A stretch of 64,000 nucleotides of DNA from Glossina fuscipes (GCF_014805625.2 NW_023998416.1:32103056-32167055); one strand, 5' to 3'. Positions 37,029 to 52,400 are shown, counted from the stretch's first letter. Notes: generated from the sequence alone by a model not told the origin. A program made the numbers and translations.

Positions 37029-40000
37029 GAATATTATTGTTTTATTGGATATGTGTTGGCGGTGATGCTGGCATCGGTAGTGCTAGCAGTTGAGTAATTT
37101 GCTTTTCTTCTTTTTCTCTTACTTTTTCGTTTTCTTTTCTTAGGTGCGTAAGAATAGTTTTGTATGCGTCTCTGTAGATCCCTAGTGTTTAACTTAACGA
37201 TGGCATTTATAAGAAATTCACCTGAAAACAACAAAATGTATAACAAGAGCAAGAATATATTCACACGCCTGTTTTTGGTGGCTATTCACTGGAAGCATAC
37301 AAAGCATAACAATGTATACCACATAATGTTTAGAGAATGCTTTGGAATTTTTATTTAATATTTCGAAAAACGCCAGGTCAAGCAATAGCGGCCGTGGTGG
37401 CGGCCTATTTTGTCTGCACACTGGCTGCACTCATAAAACTATAAGCAGCATAAACGGTCCAAAAACCACATAATACGCCCAATTAGGTTGATGCTTCTGA
37501 TAGGCAGCACCAGAAACGCTCTACACACATACGCACATAGATAAAGGTACAATGAATTTAATAACCATATCAACCTTAACTTCGAGTAAAGTAAGCTAAA
37601 TAGTGGAAGAAAGAGAGAAAGAGAGAAGGACAGAAAGCGGTAATACATGCGAGATCATAAGCAACAAGCAACAATGTCAGACATTTAAGATCACCAAGTT
37701 CATCATCATTCTCAGCAATAACATTTATGCACGCATACCATTTCATACTGTAGAAGAAGAAGAGAAACAACTAAAGAAACAGCAGTGGCATGAAATTTCA
37801 AACATTATTTCTTCTTGAACTTTTGACAATTTAATAATAGCCTACGACGATACGCGTATGACCATCAAAATCTGCACACAAACATACAGATGGAGGGACA
37901 GACAAACAAACATACAGAAAAAGGCAATCAGTCTAGTTCAAAGATTCGAAAACGTTAAGCACAACTCGAGATACGCTCAAAAATTCGCCCACAATTCTCC
38001 TTTACACAAATTTGATTTCATTTTATATAAAAATTTCCAAGAATTTCGTTGCTTCCCTTTTTAACTCGCGCTTCTAAAAGAACACGCATCGACTGGTGGT
38101 AACTGTTTATAAAACATTTTATAAAATTCAAACGTAACTAAATTTCTTTTTTTTTCTTTGTTTCTTCTGGATTGATGTTCTTGTTGTTGTCAGTACTAAT
38201 TTAAGAGTTGTGTTCATTGTTGATAAGGTTTAAACCCCGCTTAAGCTGATGGACTGACTGAATTGTTTCCACATGCGAACTTAGTAGCATGGTAGCCGCT
38301 TGTATACTGTTTAGGGGCGTTAAAATTACGTAGATCACATTCAATGTCCCAGCGGAGGAGAAAAGAAGAAGAAAATACCATGTTTACAACTAGGTAGCAT
38401 TTATTTCTAAGGAATATCCCTATGCACGGAATAGCATACTAGGAGCACATATAGACAAATGTTAATATCAAGCAGCGATTTTTGAAATAAAATGATTTCT
38501 CCAAAAACAGTCGGATTTTTTTCTACTTATTTTATTATTAAACCGCGTTAAAACGGTATAGTCGAACAAGAACGAATAATAAATAACCTACGCTACAACA
38601 CTCTAAGCAGCGCTGTGCTCGCATGCATACTGGTTACATAAAAGAAATGAGAAAGCATCAGCGATTCGAGATATCGTTCCGTTTAATCAACTTTTTTAAA
38701 TTTTTTTTCTATGCTAAGATACGATATTTTATCCATTCTTGATACCAGAGATACGAAAAATGGATTCATGCAACGACTCTTCCTAAGCGGGCTGTGCTTT
38801 ATATAAATGGTTTAATCCAACCAGACATCCGACTTTCACTTGGCATGATGTTAGTTGGGTCTACCTCACCTATTGCATCGGTCTGCAGAAACTTATTATA
38901 CCATAACGCACAAGAGACGTGGCGCTCAAAAGAGGAGTATAAACTGCTGATTGAAAAGTTCGAAGATCGTAATGTATAAGCCAACGACGATAGAAGTATA
39001 AAATAGTTTCATATTTCATATGAACGCAGGAGATATTTCGAGATGATACTTCAATTCATTTAACGACATTTACAGCCACAAGTAGGCTTTTAAAATGGTC
39101 AACATATTGGCAATTGTGTTTTTAATTCAATATCTACCTCCATGTAATAAGGATTAACATGCAAGTAGGGATGCGAAATATGAAAGGATGTGTGCATTAA
39201 TGGAATACTGTACTTCAAAAGTCATTGTCTTTCATATTTTAGTTACGTAATTAATCCGTATATAATGTGTGACCTGCCGGTAAAATTTGTAAGGCTCCGA
39301 ATATCTAAATTTAGTCGATGATTCAGAGAGCAAAGAACCACTTTGGGAATGGTCTCTGTAGGCGAGACTTTCTTATTAAACCTAAAAAGCATAAGAACAT
39401 ACCCATGCAATCCTCTCCTTCTTTGACGTTCGTTTGCTTTGAAAAGTCGGCATTTCCACTAAGCGAATTAATTGTCGAAATAGAACCGAACGGTGGAGAT
39501 TTTGAAGAAATTGCAAAAACCCCATTAAAAGATTTGCTATGGGACTGCCGCAGAGCAAAGTAGATCACAAAGTCGGTATTCACATATTCAAGTCCAAATC
39601 ATGGTTGTAGTTATAGTGAGTGTTCAGTTATCCGATCGAGTACACATCCACTAAGCTGCGGCCACAGCGTCCGGAGCGCTCTCTCTAGCCCGAGTTCTTC
39701 GTGATACCTATAGGCGACATGTCCTGAATGGTCGCTTTAAAGTATTTATTCACGTCTATCAAGACTTTCCCATTTAATAATAGAATCTTCTTGTTTTCTG
39801 CCGAATTAAAAGGTGATTTTTCCTCTTTTTGAAAAATACAAATTTTATTTCATCATACCTCTGCTTCGCTAACTTTTCAATTGGCCCAAGATTTTCAATA
39901 TTTTATATGATCTTAAGTTATTCTTGCTTCCAACCAAGCCAAAGATACTCTTTGTCTTCCTCTTCGTTGAAATATTTTGCGATTATTATTAATTTTCTGT

Positions 40001-41546
40001 TTCTCATCTTTTTTTCCTTTTTCTTTAGAGGATTATTTTGCGTTTGATAATCGCTGCTAAATTGCGGCAAATTAAATTATTATAAATTTGTGTTCGCATT
40101 CGCGTCGAAAGCTTCTTTCCCACACACCTGACCGATGGCAGGCTAAACTTTCAATTGTTTCTAAAGCCTGACAGATTTTCGTTGAATTATTTATTGCAAA
40201 TATACGTATTTGTTGGATTATCATCCGTCCATCTTTCAGGAAAAAGATGATTTGTGATTGCTTCTCATATTTCTTTTATTTTCATTTATTTAATAATATA
40301 TTTGAGCGATTCGTTCCTTCTTCTCGCAGGAAATTTACTTAAAAATGTTTGCTTTCCCTTTGACTAAATGATTTGTGCTACTTTGTTATGTCGGCCGAAT
40401 ATTATCGCTTCGAGTTTGTCTAATACGAGTTGAATTAGAAAACCGTATATAATTGTTTTGATCGCGTATAACTAGTAATTAAACTAAACGTTTTTCTTCT
40501 CATCCGATTTTAAATAACTATTATGTTCAGCAACAAGGTCAGCTCAAAAAAATTTGATTCCGTATTAATGTTGATACTTGACACAAAATTTGATCGCTTT
40601 CTTTTACTATCTTTGCGCAAACAGGTACGACCATTATGAAGCCGCCGAAATATAATAAAAATAACATTTTTGTATATCATGGAAGTCTTTCGTAGAAAGA
40701 TATGGCAGATAGAGATAGGAAAGAAAGCCATCATAATTGCCGCTGTGTCGACTATTTAAGCTCGGTTTAATGCAATTTCTTCAATATGCGTTACCAATAT
40801 CGGTCGTCGGTTTCCAAAGTAAAGAGTGCGTAGTGGAAGGAATTACGTGACTATGAGAATGCACGAATATGTTCGTTAATTTGGGCATGAAAGTTGGCTA
40901 GTTACTTTACTATAGTGCAAGGGATGCCAACAGAAAAACGCCGAAGACCAGAGGCATTACATTTCTTGGTTCAGGCACCGTGACAGGACTATCGACGCGG
41001 CCACTGAGCCTACACTTCTTCTTATATATATATGACTTAGCTTGGTATTCTGAACATAGCGAAAGGTTTGCTGAGAAACACTACTAGCAGTAATTAGCGG
41101 CTGTAATATGCGAAAAGGCCTTTTAGATAGATGGCACTTAAAAAGTAGATCCTTCGGCGGATCGTCCCAAAAGACCAGAGGGCCTTTAGACATGAACTTT
41201 ATGCCTTTTTGCAATATTGGCATAGCAAACAGGTGAAAACATTGCAATGGGATGCGTTCCGCTATTTAACCTACACTACACCACTGCGTTTAGCACAACT
41301 ATTCATACGACTTTCCAAAATAAAGCTTTGTATGAAATGTGGTTGAATGAATGGGCCGATCTCAAGCATTTTCAATTGAGTTGGTCGTTAGGCCAAAATA
41401 TATCGCTGTTATAAATTTCGCCGAAATATCTCAAATATTTTACAAGTTGCACACAAAAAAAGCAGACGGGGAAAGCGGACAGACAAGCTTGAATCACTTT
41501 CTGTACTGATCGATATAATAAAAGTTGAATTTACCTCAAGTCCTCC

Positions 41547-41592
41547 ACCAACTTACTATATCTTACATCGCAAGTAGTGTAGGGCATAAAAA
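41547..41592 (+). repeat. Dispersed repeat D, copy 2
   Basis: CTATATCTTACATCGCAAGT followed by AGTGTAGGGCATAAAAA, matching 20512-20560 in order and orientation. A GCGGACAGACAAGC tract lies about 75 bases upstream, as near several other dispersed repeats in the window. Confidence 0.5.
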
Positions 41593-44165
41593 CAATAATA
41601 ATATTTACAATATACTCGCGTCTTACACTTACTGTACACGGTAGTAATAAATGATTTTAGGCTATGTTTTAAACACACATCAAAATTAATTACTCATTCT
41701 ATAAAATTCAATCAACACATTTGTGTATTTTGCCGCTACAATCAAACTTTATGCACTTTAACATGCACGATCTCAAAGTAATATCTGACTGCCCGTCCGT
41801 TCATGTTGAACTTAGTGCGGTTAAAGAATGGACGTTAGCAATGACTTTGTCTGACGATCACCGATGCTATAAGCAGAGTCATAGCTTTCGATGAACTGTG
41901 ACACAATCATTTTTGATTGTCTATCTGACTTTTCTACTGAATATTGCGTCGACTAAAACATTTACAGCGAAAGAATTTCAAAAGAAGACATCTGAACTTA
42001 TTAGTACAGTTTAAGTACTATATTCATAAACTGGATACAATACAGCAGGATACATAAAGCGGAATAAGCAAGCAAGAAGAGCAAGAAGACAGGCAATATC
42101 GGGATGGGCAAGCTTGAGTTTCTCAGCCAAACTTGTAACTGGTAGGAAGATTTCAGCTCTATCCGCTATCGCGAACAAGCAATGAGCAATTATTCCACGC
42201 CAATATACGTCTGAGCAAGCTCAATAGCCGTTCAAAATGTGCTCGTCGCCGCAACAGATGCGAAGGTCAAGTAGCAAGTGACACTACATATCATGTATTG
42301 CTAAGTCGCACAGATAACTGCACAGATATCGTATAAACTTTTTTATTGCCCTCATTGTCTTATATTAAAGTTGGATCGATCCGATTGGTTTAAAATTATA
42401 CTTAAATTATACTAAAATTTAAAAAATCAATTATTGATTTACATATCGCCACAAATCTGTGTACGCGTATGAATATCTTTTAATTGTCATTGGAGGTGAT
42501 ATGTTCAAACTATTGAATCATCGCTGTTTTGCGCTGAGATATTGATGTGACCGTGTGCATGTTTACGGGTTACATGCCAAATTCAATTATCGTTGCACTA
42601 ATTTGCTGTGCGACTAACTGTGCCTTGACTAAAATGAATGAATGACTGCGTTGCTTACAACAATTGACACAAAATTGTAATATGTTGCATGCGATGCGAT
42701 ATAAGATACCAAAGCACGAGAACGAGTATGAAAGCGCGAGCACGTAGCCGCTAAAAGTGATTTATAGGCAAACAAATATACATAAGGGCATCAGACAGTA
42801 TATCTAAAAATATATTACCGCATAGCGATATCGTCGATTTTCGTAATCATATGATTGCAATTTTTGCCGTTGAAAGAATTATCGCTGATTCGTTCGTTCA
42901 GTTACACTAAGCTATGCATTCGATAAATGGTTGAATTCCTTGCACATACAGTGTTACCTTAGATATGAATGCTATCCGACAATAATTAACTGAAGTTTTG
43001 CTTTTGATTACATTTAGGTCGAATTTTATGCACTCCACGTTTTAAAAAGTTTTAAATAAATCTTTAAACAAAAAAAGAGATAACAGCCAGGCTTGTTAAA
43101 GGTTTCTATAGAAGCTAATTATGTCATAACAAATACGTTAGTCGAATACGAAAGGAAAAACCTGCTAAATATAATCACTCAGTTAACTTAGCTAAATCAT
43201 TAACTAGTGTACGGTTAGTGATTTAAACACAATGTTAATGCGTTTGTGGAAACTTCACGCTAATCTAATGCGATCTTAATAAGCTAACTGCTCAAGATTC
43301 AAGATTTCATGTCTCATTATCGTTCGCAAACAATTATTTTGCAAAAACTAAGTTAGAGATGATAAAGTATCCTTACGCCCCTAAGACAACGCAATAATTG
43401 CTTCATCGAGGATAGTAAAATGTTAACACGTATTTACACTGGGCGGTGTATTGTTTTCAACGCCAAAAAAAAAAGAAAGAAAAACTAGAGAACGCTGCCA
43501 GCACTATAAACATTTGTCACTTTAACACGGCCCTATTAGTCCTCTATTAGCGAACGAACGAATGTATTTGCTTCACACACTTCTCAACTCATTTGTCTTG
43601 AATCTGAATGTGTTTAGAAGCGTAGAGGTAATTATTTAAGACTCAACAAAGTCTTCAGTGCTTGTACGCACTGACAAAAGCTTTAAAGCATATAATAGCG
43701 TTGGACATAGGACGTTGCGAACTGTTATGCTGTGCGTTCACATAGTTCCCACGCATAATTGTACAACTTGGAAATACAATGAATATGAGGGGCAAATTGA
43801 CTGAGTAGGGAAATGAGTACGAAATTAATTGATTTTTAAACTTGACAATAGCTGTCACCTTCCATAGATAATATATATACATCTATGCATATGTTTGGGG
43901 CTTAGGTACACTTTTTTATATACATATATACAATTATATGTATACCAGAAAGAACACATCAATAGTATATCGTTCGCCTTGAGAATATATTCAACATATA
44001 TATGTAAGTAAAAAAGAAAAATAATGCAAAATATTTACTTATTAAAAAGTTTTAGAATGTTTGGGTAATCAAAACAAAAAATATGTTGTAAATTTATACA
44101 AATTTTTAGGATATATTATGGGGGGCTCGGAAAGTCATTTCGTGTTTCTTTCTAACAAAGCTAAA

Positions 44166-44225
44166 GACCGTTTTCTGACAGACCCTTTTCTTACAGACTC
44201 TTTCCTTACAGGCCTTTTTCTTATC
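44166..44225 (+). repeat. Four-copy 15-base minisatellite
   Basis: Four head-to-tail units of 15 bases: GACCGTTTTCTGACA, GACCCTTTTCTTACA, GACTCTTTCCTTACA and GGCCTTTTTCTTATC. As the unit is a multiple of three, the + frame reads a repeated D-x-F-L-T pentapeptide. The surrounding 60-codon frame has no recognised homology and is probably not a gene. Confidence 0.85.
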
Positions 44226-47200
44226 ATAAACCGTCGAGTTTGATAAATCTCATCTTTCAATTATCTCCTGGCTCCTTATCCAATGGCTTGTACTATATAA
44301 TGACTTTATTTTGACGTCATCAGCTTTACTTGGCCTTCCGGAAGGCGAGGCATGTTAAACATAAAAATCGGCAAAACAAAATTTTGCAAACCAGTTTTGA
44401 TAGTGGATCATGATCAACCGCACGCCCTAAATATCCTATTTATAGCAAATTGAAGCCAAATCTAATATATATATATGTGTATATGTGCATACATTCTGTA
44501 GAGTGCTTGTAAGCATAATCGCTAACTGGGTTTTAAAAAATTGTGTTTATGAGCCTTGTGGTCGCATAAATTATGCTTGATCTCTAATTTTGATTTCTCA
44601 CCTACTCGTGCCATTAAAGCTTTCTCATATATGCGAGATATGATAGAATGAAAAGTTTTCGTTAAATAAAATCCGCCAAATAAACACAAGTTTCTTGCAT
44701 ATAATTAATTGAAAAGCAGATATAATCATTTTAATGTTTATGAATGAATTTCTATATTTGCTCTTTCATCTCTCCTTTCTCTGTCTTTCTCTTTAACTAT
44801 TTAAGATATTCTTCAATAGCGTTTTTATGATCGTATTATGCTGATTTCAATTTCTGCTTTATATGTACGCAAATGTTGGTCATAAAGTAGAACTGAAAGT
44901 ATATTCACAATTTTGTCAAAGCGACCTCGTTAAGATAAGTTGTGGTATCTATACATACATATATATATGTAAGGGTTTCCGATGCAAATGTCGCTACTGG
45001 AAATTCTCTTAGGTAAATCTATGCCAGCAGACTAGAAGAGGTGAATGTATTTGGTTTTGCAACTATGTTTGGCTTAGAAGGATAGGGAGCATATTTTTGA
45101 TCAGATAAAGACTCCAAATCAATTTAACCGTGTCGGTCCATCTGTACATGAATACTTATTCCTACTATTCCAGTCGTTGACCGCGTAGTTCGGTGAAAAG
45201 ACTTGTCCGCAATTTAAAAAAAAAGATCCAGTACTAGTGAAGAGAAAGAGAAGAATCAAAATGTTAATGCATTGCCCTCAAGCATGGCGGGAAAGGTTCG
45301 GTTATTGGCACGAAAAAATTGAAACGAAAAATCATGTCGTCTTAGTAACCGGGAGTGATGCACCTACTTCTATACCTGCCTTAAGAGAAGAACCGCAAAA
45401 AAAAAAACTTAAAAGCGAGAGAACGAGTACACCCGTTAAAAGATTATTTTACCTTACGGTAATAGTTCCTCGCAGAAACACTTCTTACTGACTCATTGGC
45501 TTGCTCGAAATTGGCAAATTGTTTACATTGACATAAAATCAGTCCAGTGAAACAGTAGATTTGCGAGTAAAAATACAATTCGAAGAAGATAGATTCAGCC
45601 GCGTGTCATATTCTTACTCTCTATTGGTTATATATTAATTCTTGTAATTGAAATTTATCTTGGGCACCGAAAACCCTACTACCTATGAAACAAGTGCGCA
45701 TGTGTATATATGTGTTTGCATATATAAATATTAATGCGAGAGCGAGTCTGATGCGGAACTAATTTGGATAGTTTTTAAAATGAATAAATTTCAGTTTCTC
45801 AAATAACTTTAATACCTTGTTTTTGCTTTTTTTAAGTCTATTTATGATTTTCTTAATCAGCTTTGATCGTATTTATGCAAATATTTGTGATATTTGTGTC
45901 ATCAATTTTAGGATTTATTTTAAATCAATTTTATAATATATGAGAATATAAAAATAAAAAGTGTTTGTTTAAGTCACGATTTATAATATACTTAACACAT
46001 TGTATCAACACCCCTGTAGATATAATGATTTTATGCAAAATAGGTTTAGATGTCATTTTATTGCTTTCAAACTAATTCCGGATCAATCGATAAAATCTAA
46101 TATGAACGCATTGCTTAACCTTACTTGTGAAAGCCACATAATAATAAAACTGTAAATTTTCCAGAAAGAACCTGCTTTTCCTGCTCAAAAATGTTTAACA
46201 TCGTGAATGTACGGAAAGAGAGCTAATGGAAGTAAAACATGTTCAAGTTTTCAAACACTGTCGGAAAATCGATTAAATCGTTTAACATTCTGACGATTTA
46301 TCCCTTATCAATATTCTTTAACACATTGCTTGAGATCTCTCGTCAAATGATATTTTTTCGGCTCTTAGAGGAGCTTTTGCTTAACCCGAGTCAAAGAGAA
46401 CTTTTATGCTGATTGTGTTTATTAAGGTATGAGTAGATCTATAAGCAGACCATTTAGCTTTGCTGAATATTCTCCTATCTGATCTGATAGTCCCCTTGTT
46501 AGCCAGATTTATCAATTCAGAGAGCAAAGAGTTTGGGATGCTTTAGCCATCGGTGTTATAAAATGCAGACGCCCTTTGCAGATGACGATTCATTGGTAGC
46601 AAATATCCCACACTTACGGGGTTTGGCGAAAATATCTAAACAAAATGTGTTGTTCCTTACCTGTTTTGAGAATTTACAAGCAAGGAAGGACTTCCTCGAG
46701 ATGAAGAGACTTGGGCTCTTCGAAGAAAGGAATCGATTAAATGTGTTTCTGAGCTCAATAAAACGAAATGTTATAAAATATTAAGTTTTCAACTGGTAGA
46801 AAATCGATGAAGCACTTTGCACCACGCCCTAACTTTGTACGTGAAGCTTACACAACTGCAAGTTCACCCATAAGCCGCTGATGCGAGCTTAACTTAAGTA
46901 AAAACACCTGAATAGGAAAAAAGTTTTACGTTTTCAAGTAGCATGCGATAAAAGACAGCACGTATTGACTTATTCATCTTCATATTGTCCTTATGGGGTT
47001 CTCTATAGCGCTTCAAGAACTATCAAAACGACGCTCTTCATCGAAACTCCATTTCGTTTATTTATTATTTTGCGTAACAAGCGAGAAAAAAAGGCGCTGG
47101 ATCGACACCCCCCCAGGTAAAACTAATTTAGATACTAAATAGTCTGCCTGTATTGGTTAGAATATCATTGACTTAAGGATCGCTACGCACCGATTTATGA

Positions 47201-48658
47201 GAGACAATTTGATCGTTTGGCGCCGGCTAGTATTGATGGGAATAGCAAAAAAGCTCCTATCAAGTGTGACGACTTGAAATATTCGCAGATAGAATGCAAA
47301 CAAGAGAAAATATTTGTGTAAGACATACAAGCAAGTAAGAAAGTTATAATCTGGTGCGGCCGCGTTTTTTAGACCTACCACGTTTACATTAAAGTGCAGT
47401 ATGTAAGTATTTATTGTTGCAGTTTCTAAGTAATGAGCAAAGAACGCAAGCGTCCTCACTTCACGTTCTACTGAGGACGAATTTGCAATTCGCGATATTT
47501 CGTTATATCGCAAAAACCAAACGTTGAAATGCAAAGACCGATCTTAAGTAAACCATACCTCGCCTCATGCTACTTACTACGAAATTAAAGAGATTGACAA
47601 TTGGAAGTCACAGTTATGACATTCTATTATGCGCACTATATTTTCGCACTGTTTCGCAAAGGCGAAAGTCCCTCCGTGCTGAAGCTGATATTATGTGAAT
47701 CATTTTGTTGGTTCACTTTAGAAAATTATGGTCTTTTGTGATGTAGAGTGTTAGTATTAGTGTGCCTGCATAACGAGAGGCCTGCCTGTGGTCACCTTAG
47801 ACCGATATTACGTGAATAATATCTTATCTCGCTTAAGACTGGAACGTGTCTTTAAAGTAGGAGACGGAAATGAATCGTGCGTACTTTCTTGCGTTTCTTT
47901 TCCTTTTTTTCTTTTGTTTTATTTCCATTAGTAGTTTATTTTAAAAAAAATTTTCCTAATTCTAAATTAAAACATAAATAACATACAAAAGGAGACAAAG
48001 ACAAACATAAAAATTTGTTTTGAGTTCCTAACAACGTTTACGATCATTCTGCCATTTTTTATGCATATCATTAGCATCACCCAGCAAAATTTATTGATAT
48101 TAATTAGAAAATGAAAAATTAAACTCTATGCGACTCGTAAATGCTCCCTACAATTTAAGCAGGTTAGAAACTTTTTTCAAAATAATTTATAAAATGTTTA
48201 GGCCGCGGTTAGAGTGCTTGAAGTGAGGGCGCACATAATCAACTTTTTATCTCATTCATTCATATAGATGCATGTATATATGTATGTGTAAGTGTGTCTA
48301 TATATGCATAATGCGATAAATACGAAGCTGTTGTCGATGAGCTGATATTTTGCATACCAAATTTATACATGTGTATAAATCACCAAATAAAACAGTTGAG
48401 CAGATCACAGAATAAAAAATAAAAAAAAAAAAAAAAAAAAAAGTTCACAAAATACTGTCACTATGGTATAAGGCATATAAAAGCGGTATCGCCAGCTTGT
48501 TCTCACATGCGCGTATAAAATAAAAACTAAAACAAAATTAATGATATTTATAAAGCATGTTAGAATTTATCTTTATTGCCATTTTTTTGTTTTTTTTTTT
48601 GTTTTTTGGTATTGAGTGTGAACGTAAATGTCTGGTGCAGGGTATTGTAGTATGTATA

Positions 48659-48681
48659 TAAATATATATATATATATATAT
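48659..48681. repeat. TA microsatellite
   Basis: About 11 TA units, about 100 bases from an AC tract. Confidence 0.85.
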
Positions 48682-48778
48682 GCATGTATGTATGATATGT
48701 AGGTGTGTATGTGTATATGAATAATGCGCACAAATTGTACAAAAATTGAAATATATACCAAATATAGCAGTAACAACT

Positions 48779-48802
48779 ACACACACACACACACACACAC
48801 AC
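48779..48802. repeat. AC microsatellite
   Basis: About 12 AC units. Confidence 0.9.
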
Positions 48803-49396
48803 CAAACAAACAGGCAAACATTGCGAAAACATCTCTTTTCCTGTGTTGTTGTCCCTGTTTGTTGTTATTATTATTGTTGTAATCTTTCTCCTTTCGGTTT
48901 TATAGTCATTTGAGACCAAATTAATGGCTGTTGACAGAGTTAAGAGACATGTTGACGTAGTTTTTTTTTCTTTTTCTTTTATTATTTTATTTTATATTAT
49001 TCATTTTTTTTCTTTTTTATTCTGGATTAAAAAGGCACGCCAGTCAGGTTAAGTAAAAACTCGAGTCTATAGTGAATTCAACTCAAGTAGTATTGCAGCT
49101 ATTAATGCCAAACATTAACTGATTTTTAACAAAAGCCACTAAACACAGAGCAGCAAAAAAAATAAATAAATAAATAAAAAATAAAAGAAGAAATTGCTGG
49201 TCAGCCGTTAAATTGCTGTATACAGTATGCATATCTCTTTTGCATATATATATATACACCAAACCACCACACATACGCATGCACATTTACTTACCTTCAC
49301 AAATTCACTAGAGATTAGTCAGCGTATTGTTGCCTTGATATTTATTAATGATTATGGTTTTATTAACACTTGTTGTTGTAGTTGTTCTTATTGTTG

Positions 49397-49437
49397 GTTG
49401 CTTGTTTTGTTTGTTTGTTTATTCGTTTGTTTGTTAA
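49397..49437 (+). repeat. GTTT tetranucleotide repeat
   Basis: GTTT units with one ATTC interruption. Confidence 0.8.
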
Positions 49438-52400
49438 AGTATATGTCAAGCGCTTAAAAGCGACACACCATCGCCGTGAATACGACAATATAATAACAAC
49501 AATATAATAATGTTAAATTAAGCAGTTAATAATGTGTAAAAGGATTCATTCGTTGCATCGCCATCAATGACGGCTCAGAGTTTTTTAACTGTTTTTTATA
49601 TATTTTACGATCGCTATTAATTTGCTTTTCCCTGAAAGTTTTTTAACAACTCATGCGCAAAGAACTGAATTTTGAATTAATTTCTGCAACTACAACAAGT
49701 AAAACCAATTAACACGATATACAAAGATAATGGCATTCATGACGGGACATGACATCGCGCTGAGGATGGTCTGGTTTTGATTATGTGATGACTAAAATGA
49801 CACACGCCACAGAAAAGCTCAAATCATAATTGTTACATCGCAGAGTATGTATGCGTTCACATGCCAATCATTTTTTTTTTAATTTTTTTTGGTTTTTTTT
49901 TTTGTTCAGCAAGAAGCTCTCCTGACACAAGTTCCTCCTTTTAGGCTCTTCTTGCTTGCCTGCTTGTTGTTCCTGTTGTTGTTTGCTTATAAAATTTAGT
50001 CGCGTGTCATCAACATGATGTGAATTTGTTCCTCGAGTTTGATCCTCAACATGAACACTCAATATTACCCTTCTCTTCACTCTTCAGTCTTCGCCCATTC
50101 ATTGAATTATTGATTTTGTTAATCAACACAGAGGAACACGAAGAACTGCTAATGGGAATAGTGTGTAAGCGAACGCGTTTTCTTGTCTTTTTTTTTCAAT
50201 ATTTTTTTTTTTTTTTTTTTTTTTTTTTGTATAAAGATTTACTTAGTTCACAAGATATCTGAAACAGCACCAGCAGCGCAAAATTAAAAAAAAAAAAAAA
50301 TATTTCACTACAAATTGCATTAACACTACTACTTCTGCAGGCTTACACTCATACATACATATTTGTATGTACATACGCATGCATATGTCCACACATGACT
50401 GAACTTCCAATAACTTTAGTTCACGAGTTTATCAGCATTAACTGTCTAACTGTGTCGCCTGAGAGACTAAGTTTGAAAACAAAAACCGAGCAACAAGAAG
50501 AAAAAAACGTAAAAAATAAAACAAAGCAAACATTTTTTGTCTGTAGTACCAGTTAAACCTATTGGTTTGACAACATTCTCAATGTTAAACAAATTTAATG
50601 ACATGCAACGTCAACGTATAAGACATATTTTTACACCGCAAGAAATACTTAGAAAGAGGAAAAGCGGGTTCAAAATTCTTCTTGTTATGCACGAGTCTCC
50701 GCTTGTATCTTTAGGCAAGTAAATTCAAGTAGGATGGCGGCCGGCATAAGATTAGGTTTACTTAATTTAGGAGCAGGAACGTTTTAGTGCTACCCCGATA
50801 TATGGATTATGTAGAGGTCCTCTGATAACGACGAGGTTACCCTAAACTCTTTGCATTTCCATAAAGCTCCCGGTTACAATGCAATTCCACACCGAGCAAA
50901 CGGTTTAAGGGAATATCTTTCTTTTGTTTGTCGTCGAAAGATTAGCGGCGGCGGTGGATACAATGTTTCACTGGCTGGAACTACAATGAGGATTTATTGA
51001 ATTAACTTAAGGAATAAAAACAGTTGAATTTACAAACGGTAGATCGAATTTATGATACCTTTTTGTTTCAGAAATCTATGGGGTTTACATGATTGGCTTA
51101 CAATGTGTAGAAGAGTAACAAGGAGTAACATTTCTGTAGTGGTTGGCTGCTGGACGCGGCTTAGATACAAATGCGTTGTAAGACACATTTATACGTAAAC
51201 ACTTCATTGTTAAGGTTAAGATGGGGTTACAGACGAGTTAGGGTGTTCTTGTTTTTAAGTTGAGTTGCTGACTTTTAGCTTTTATTAAGCTAGTGCCAAA
51301 CAATCAAGTTAGCTCCACATAACATCTTTTCTTATAGTTGATCAATATGTTAATCGAGATATCTTACAAAATCGTTACTACGCTCGTGATTGTCATTCCT
51401 AGTAAGAGGTGTACAAAGTCCCCTTATTCGGCGTGAGCGTAATATGAGTCGATTTTTATTTTATTCCATTTATCGAGCCGAAGCGAGTATATTGGGAGCA
51501 GAAATGAGTAGGGTCCGCCTTTATTCTAGGAAAAAATGAATAAACAGATTAATCAAAACATTGTCCAATGCCAAGTGCTAGTTTCTCCCCCTTCTCGGGC
51601 AATTGATTTATTTATTTAAGTTACTATCTATACAACAAGGCCGAAAATTGCCATATAGGCATGTAACCAATAAATAGATACCGCCTTACGATCACAAATA
51701 ATATCAAACTCACTATCGAATTTTGGAATTCAATCACAAAAAAATATCTCGTCTTATGGTTCTCTGCCTAAAAAAACATGCATTTTGCGTATCATCAGAA
51801 GCTCCTCCACTCTCCAATAAAACATATAGTTACGTATAATAAGCAGCACGATTCGAAGGAATAATAAGTCATTGATTGTAATCATTGGTAATCGGAATCG
51901 GACTAATGTCTGCTAATAATAGCGGGGATAGTAGAAAATTCCACGTTAGAACTGCAAATATTTCCTAAGCAAGCTTCCTGAACTCTTTCACACCGAATAC
52001 TCACGTTATTGTGACAATAGGCGTAGTCCGTCCATTCGTTGTCACAATTACATCAATTATTATCGGTAGTACACCTTAGGAACAGTTTCATGTGCGACAT
52101 TCAGAAGAATTTGAGGTAGACGCACCTTTTATTAAACCAATCAATTCAGAATCACTTTTCGAATCAATCTACGCTTGTCAGCTCGTCTGTCTGTCCGTTC
52201 GTCTTATTTTTTTGTGTTCAGCTTAGAGTCCGAAATTCTGGGGATATTTTGATCGATCGATTTTCGTACAACGAAGTGCTTTGGCCCAAGGACTGCCAAG
52301 GAATGCCCTTGAAAGTGATTCGGAATGGAATACTTTTCCCATTACATACCATATAAGGCAATATTTTAAAATTCAATTTTGATTTTTACTGACTTACTTA

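Larger units (their letters stand above)
28958..38100. other. Microsatellite-rich gene-free region
   Basis: Densest part of the window for simple repeats of many unit lengths, with dispersed repeat B at 31240 and 35500 between them. The frame at 35872-36219 has no recognised domain. No gene is supported. Confidence 0.45.
38101..47880. other. Simple-repeat-poor gene-free region
   Basis: Long stretch of complex sequence with few microsatellites, many short frames and no recognised protein. Holds dispersed repeat D copy 2 and the 15-base minisatellite. The texture suggests accumulated, decayed insertions. Confidence 0.45.
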
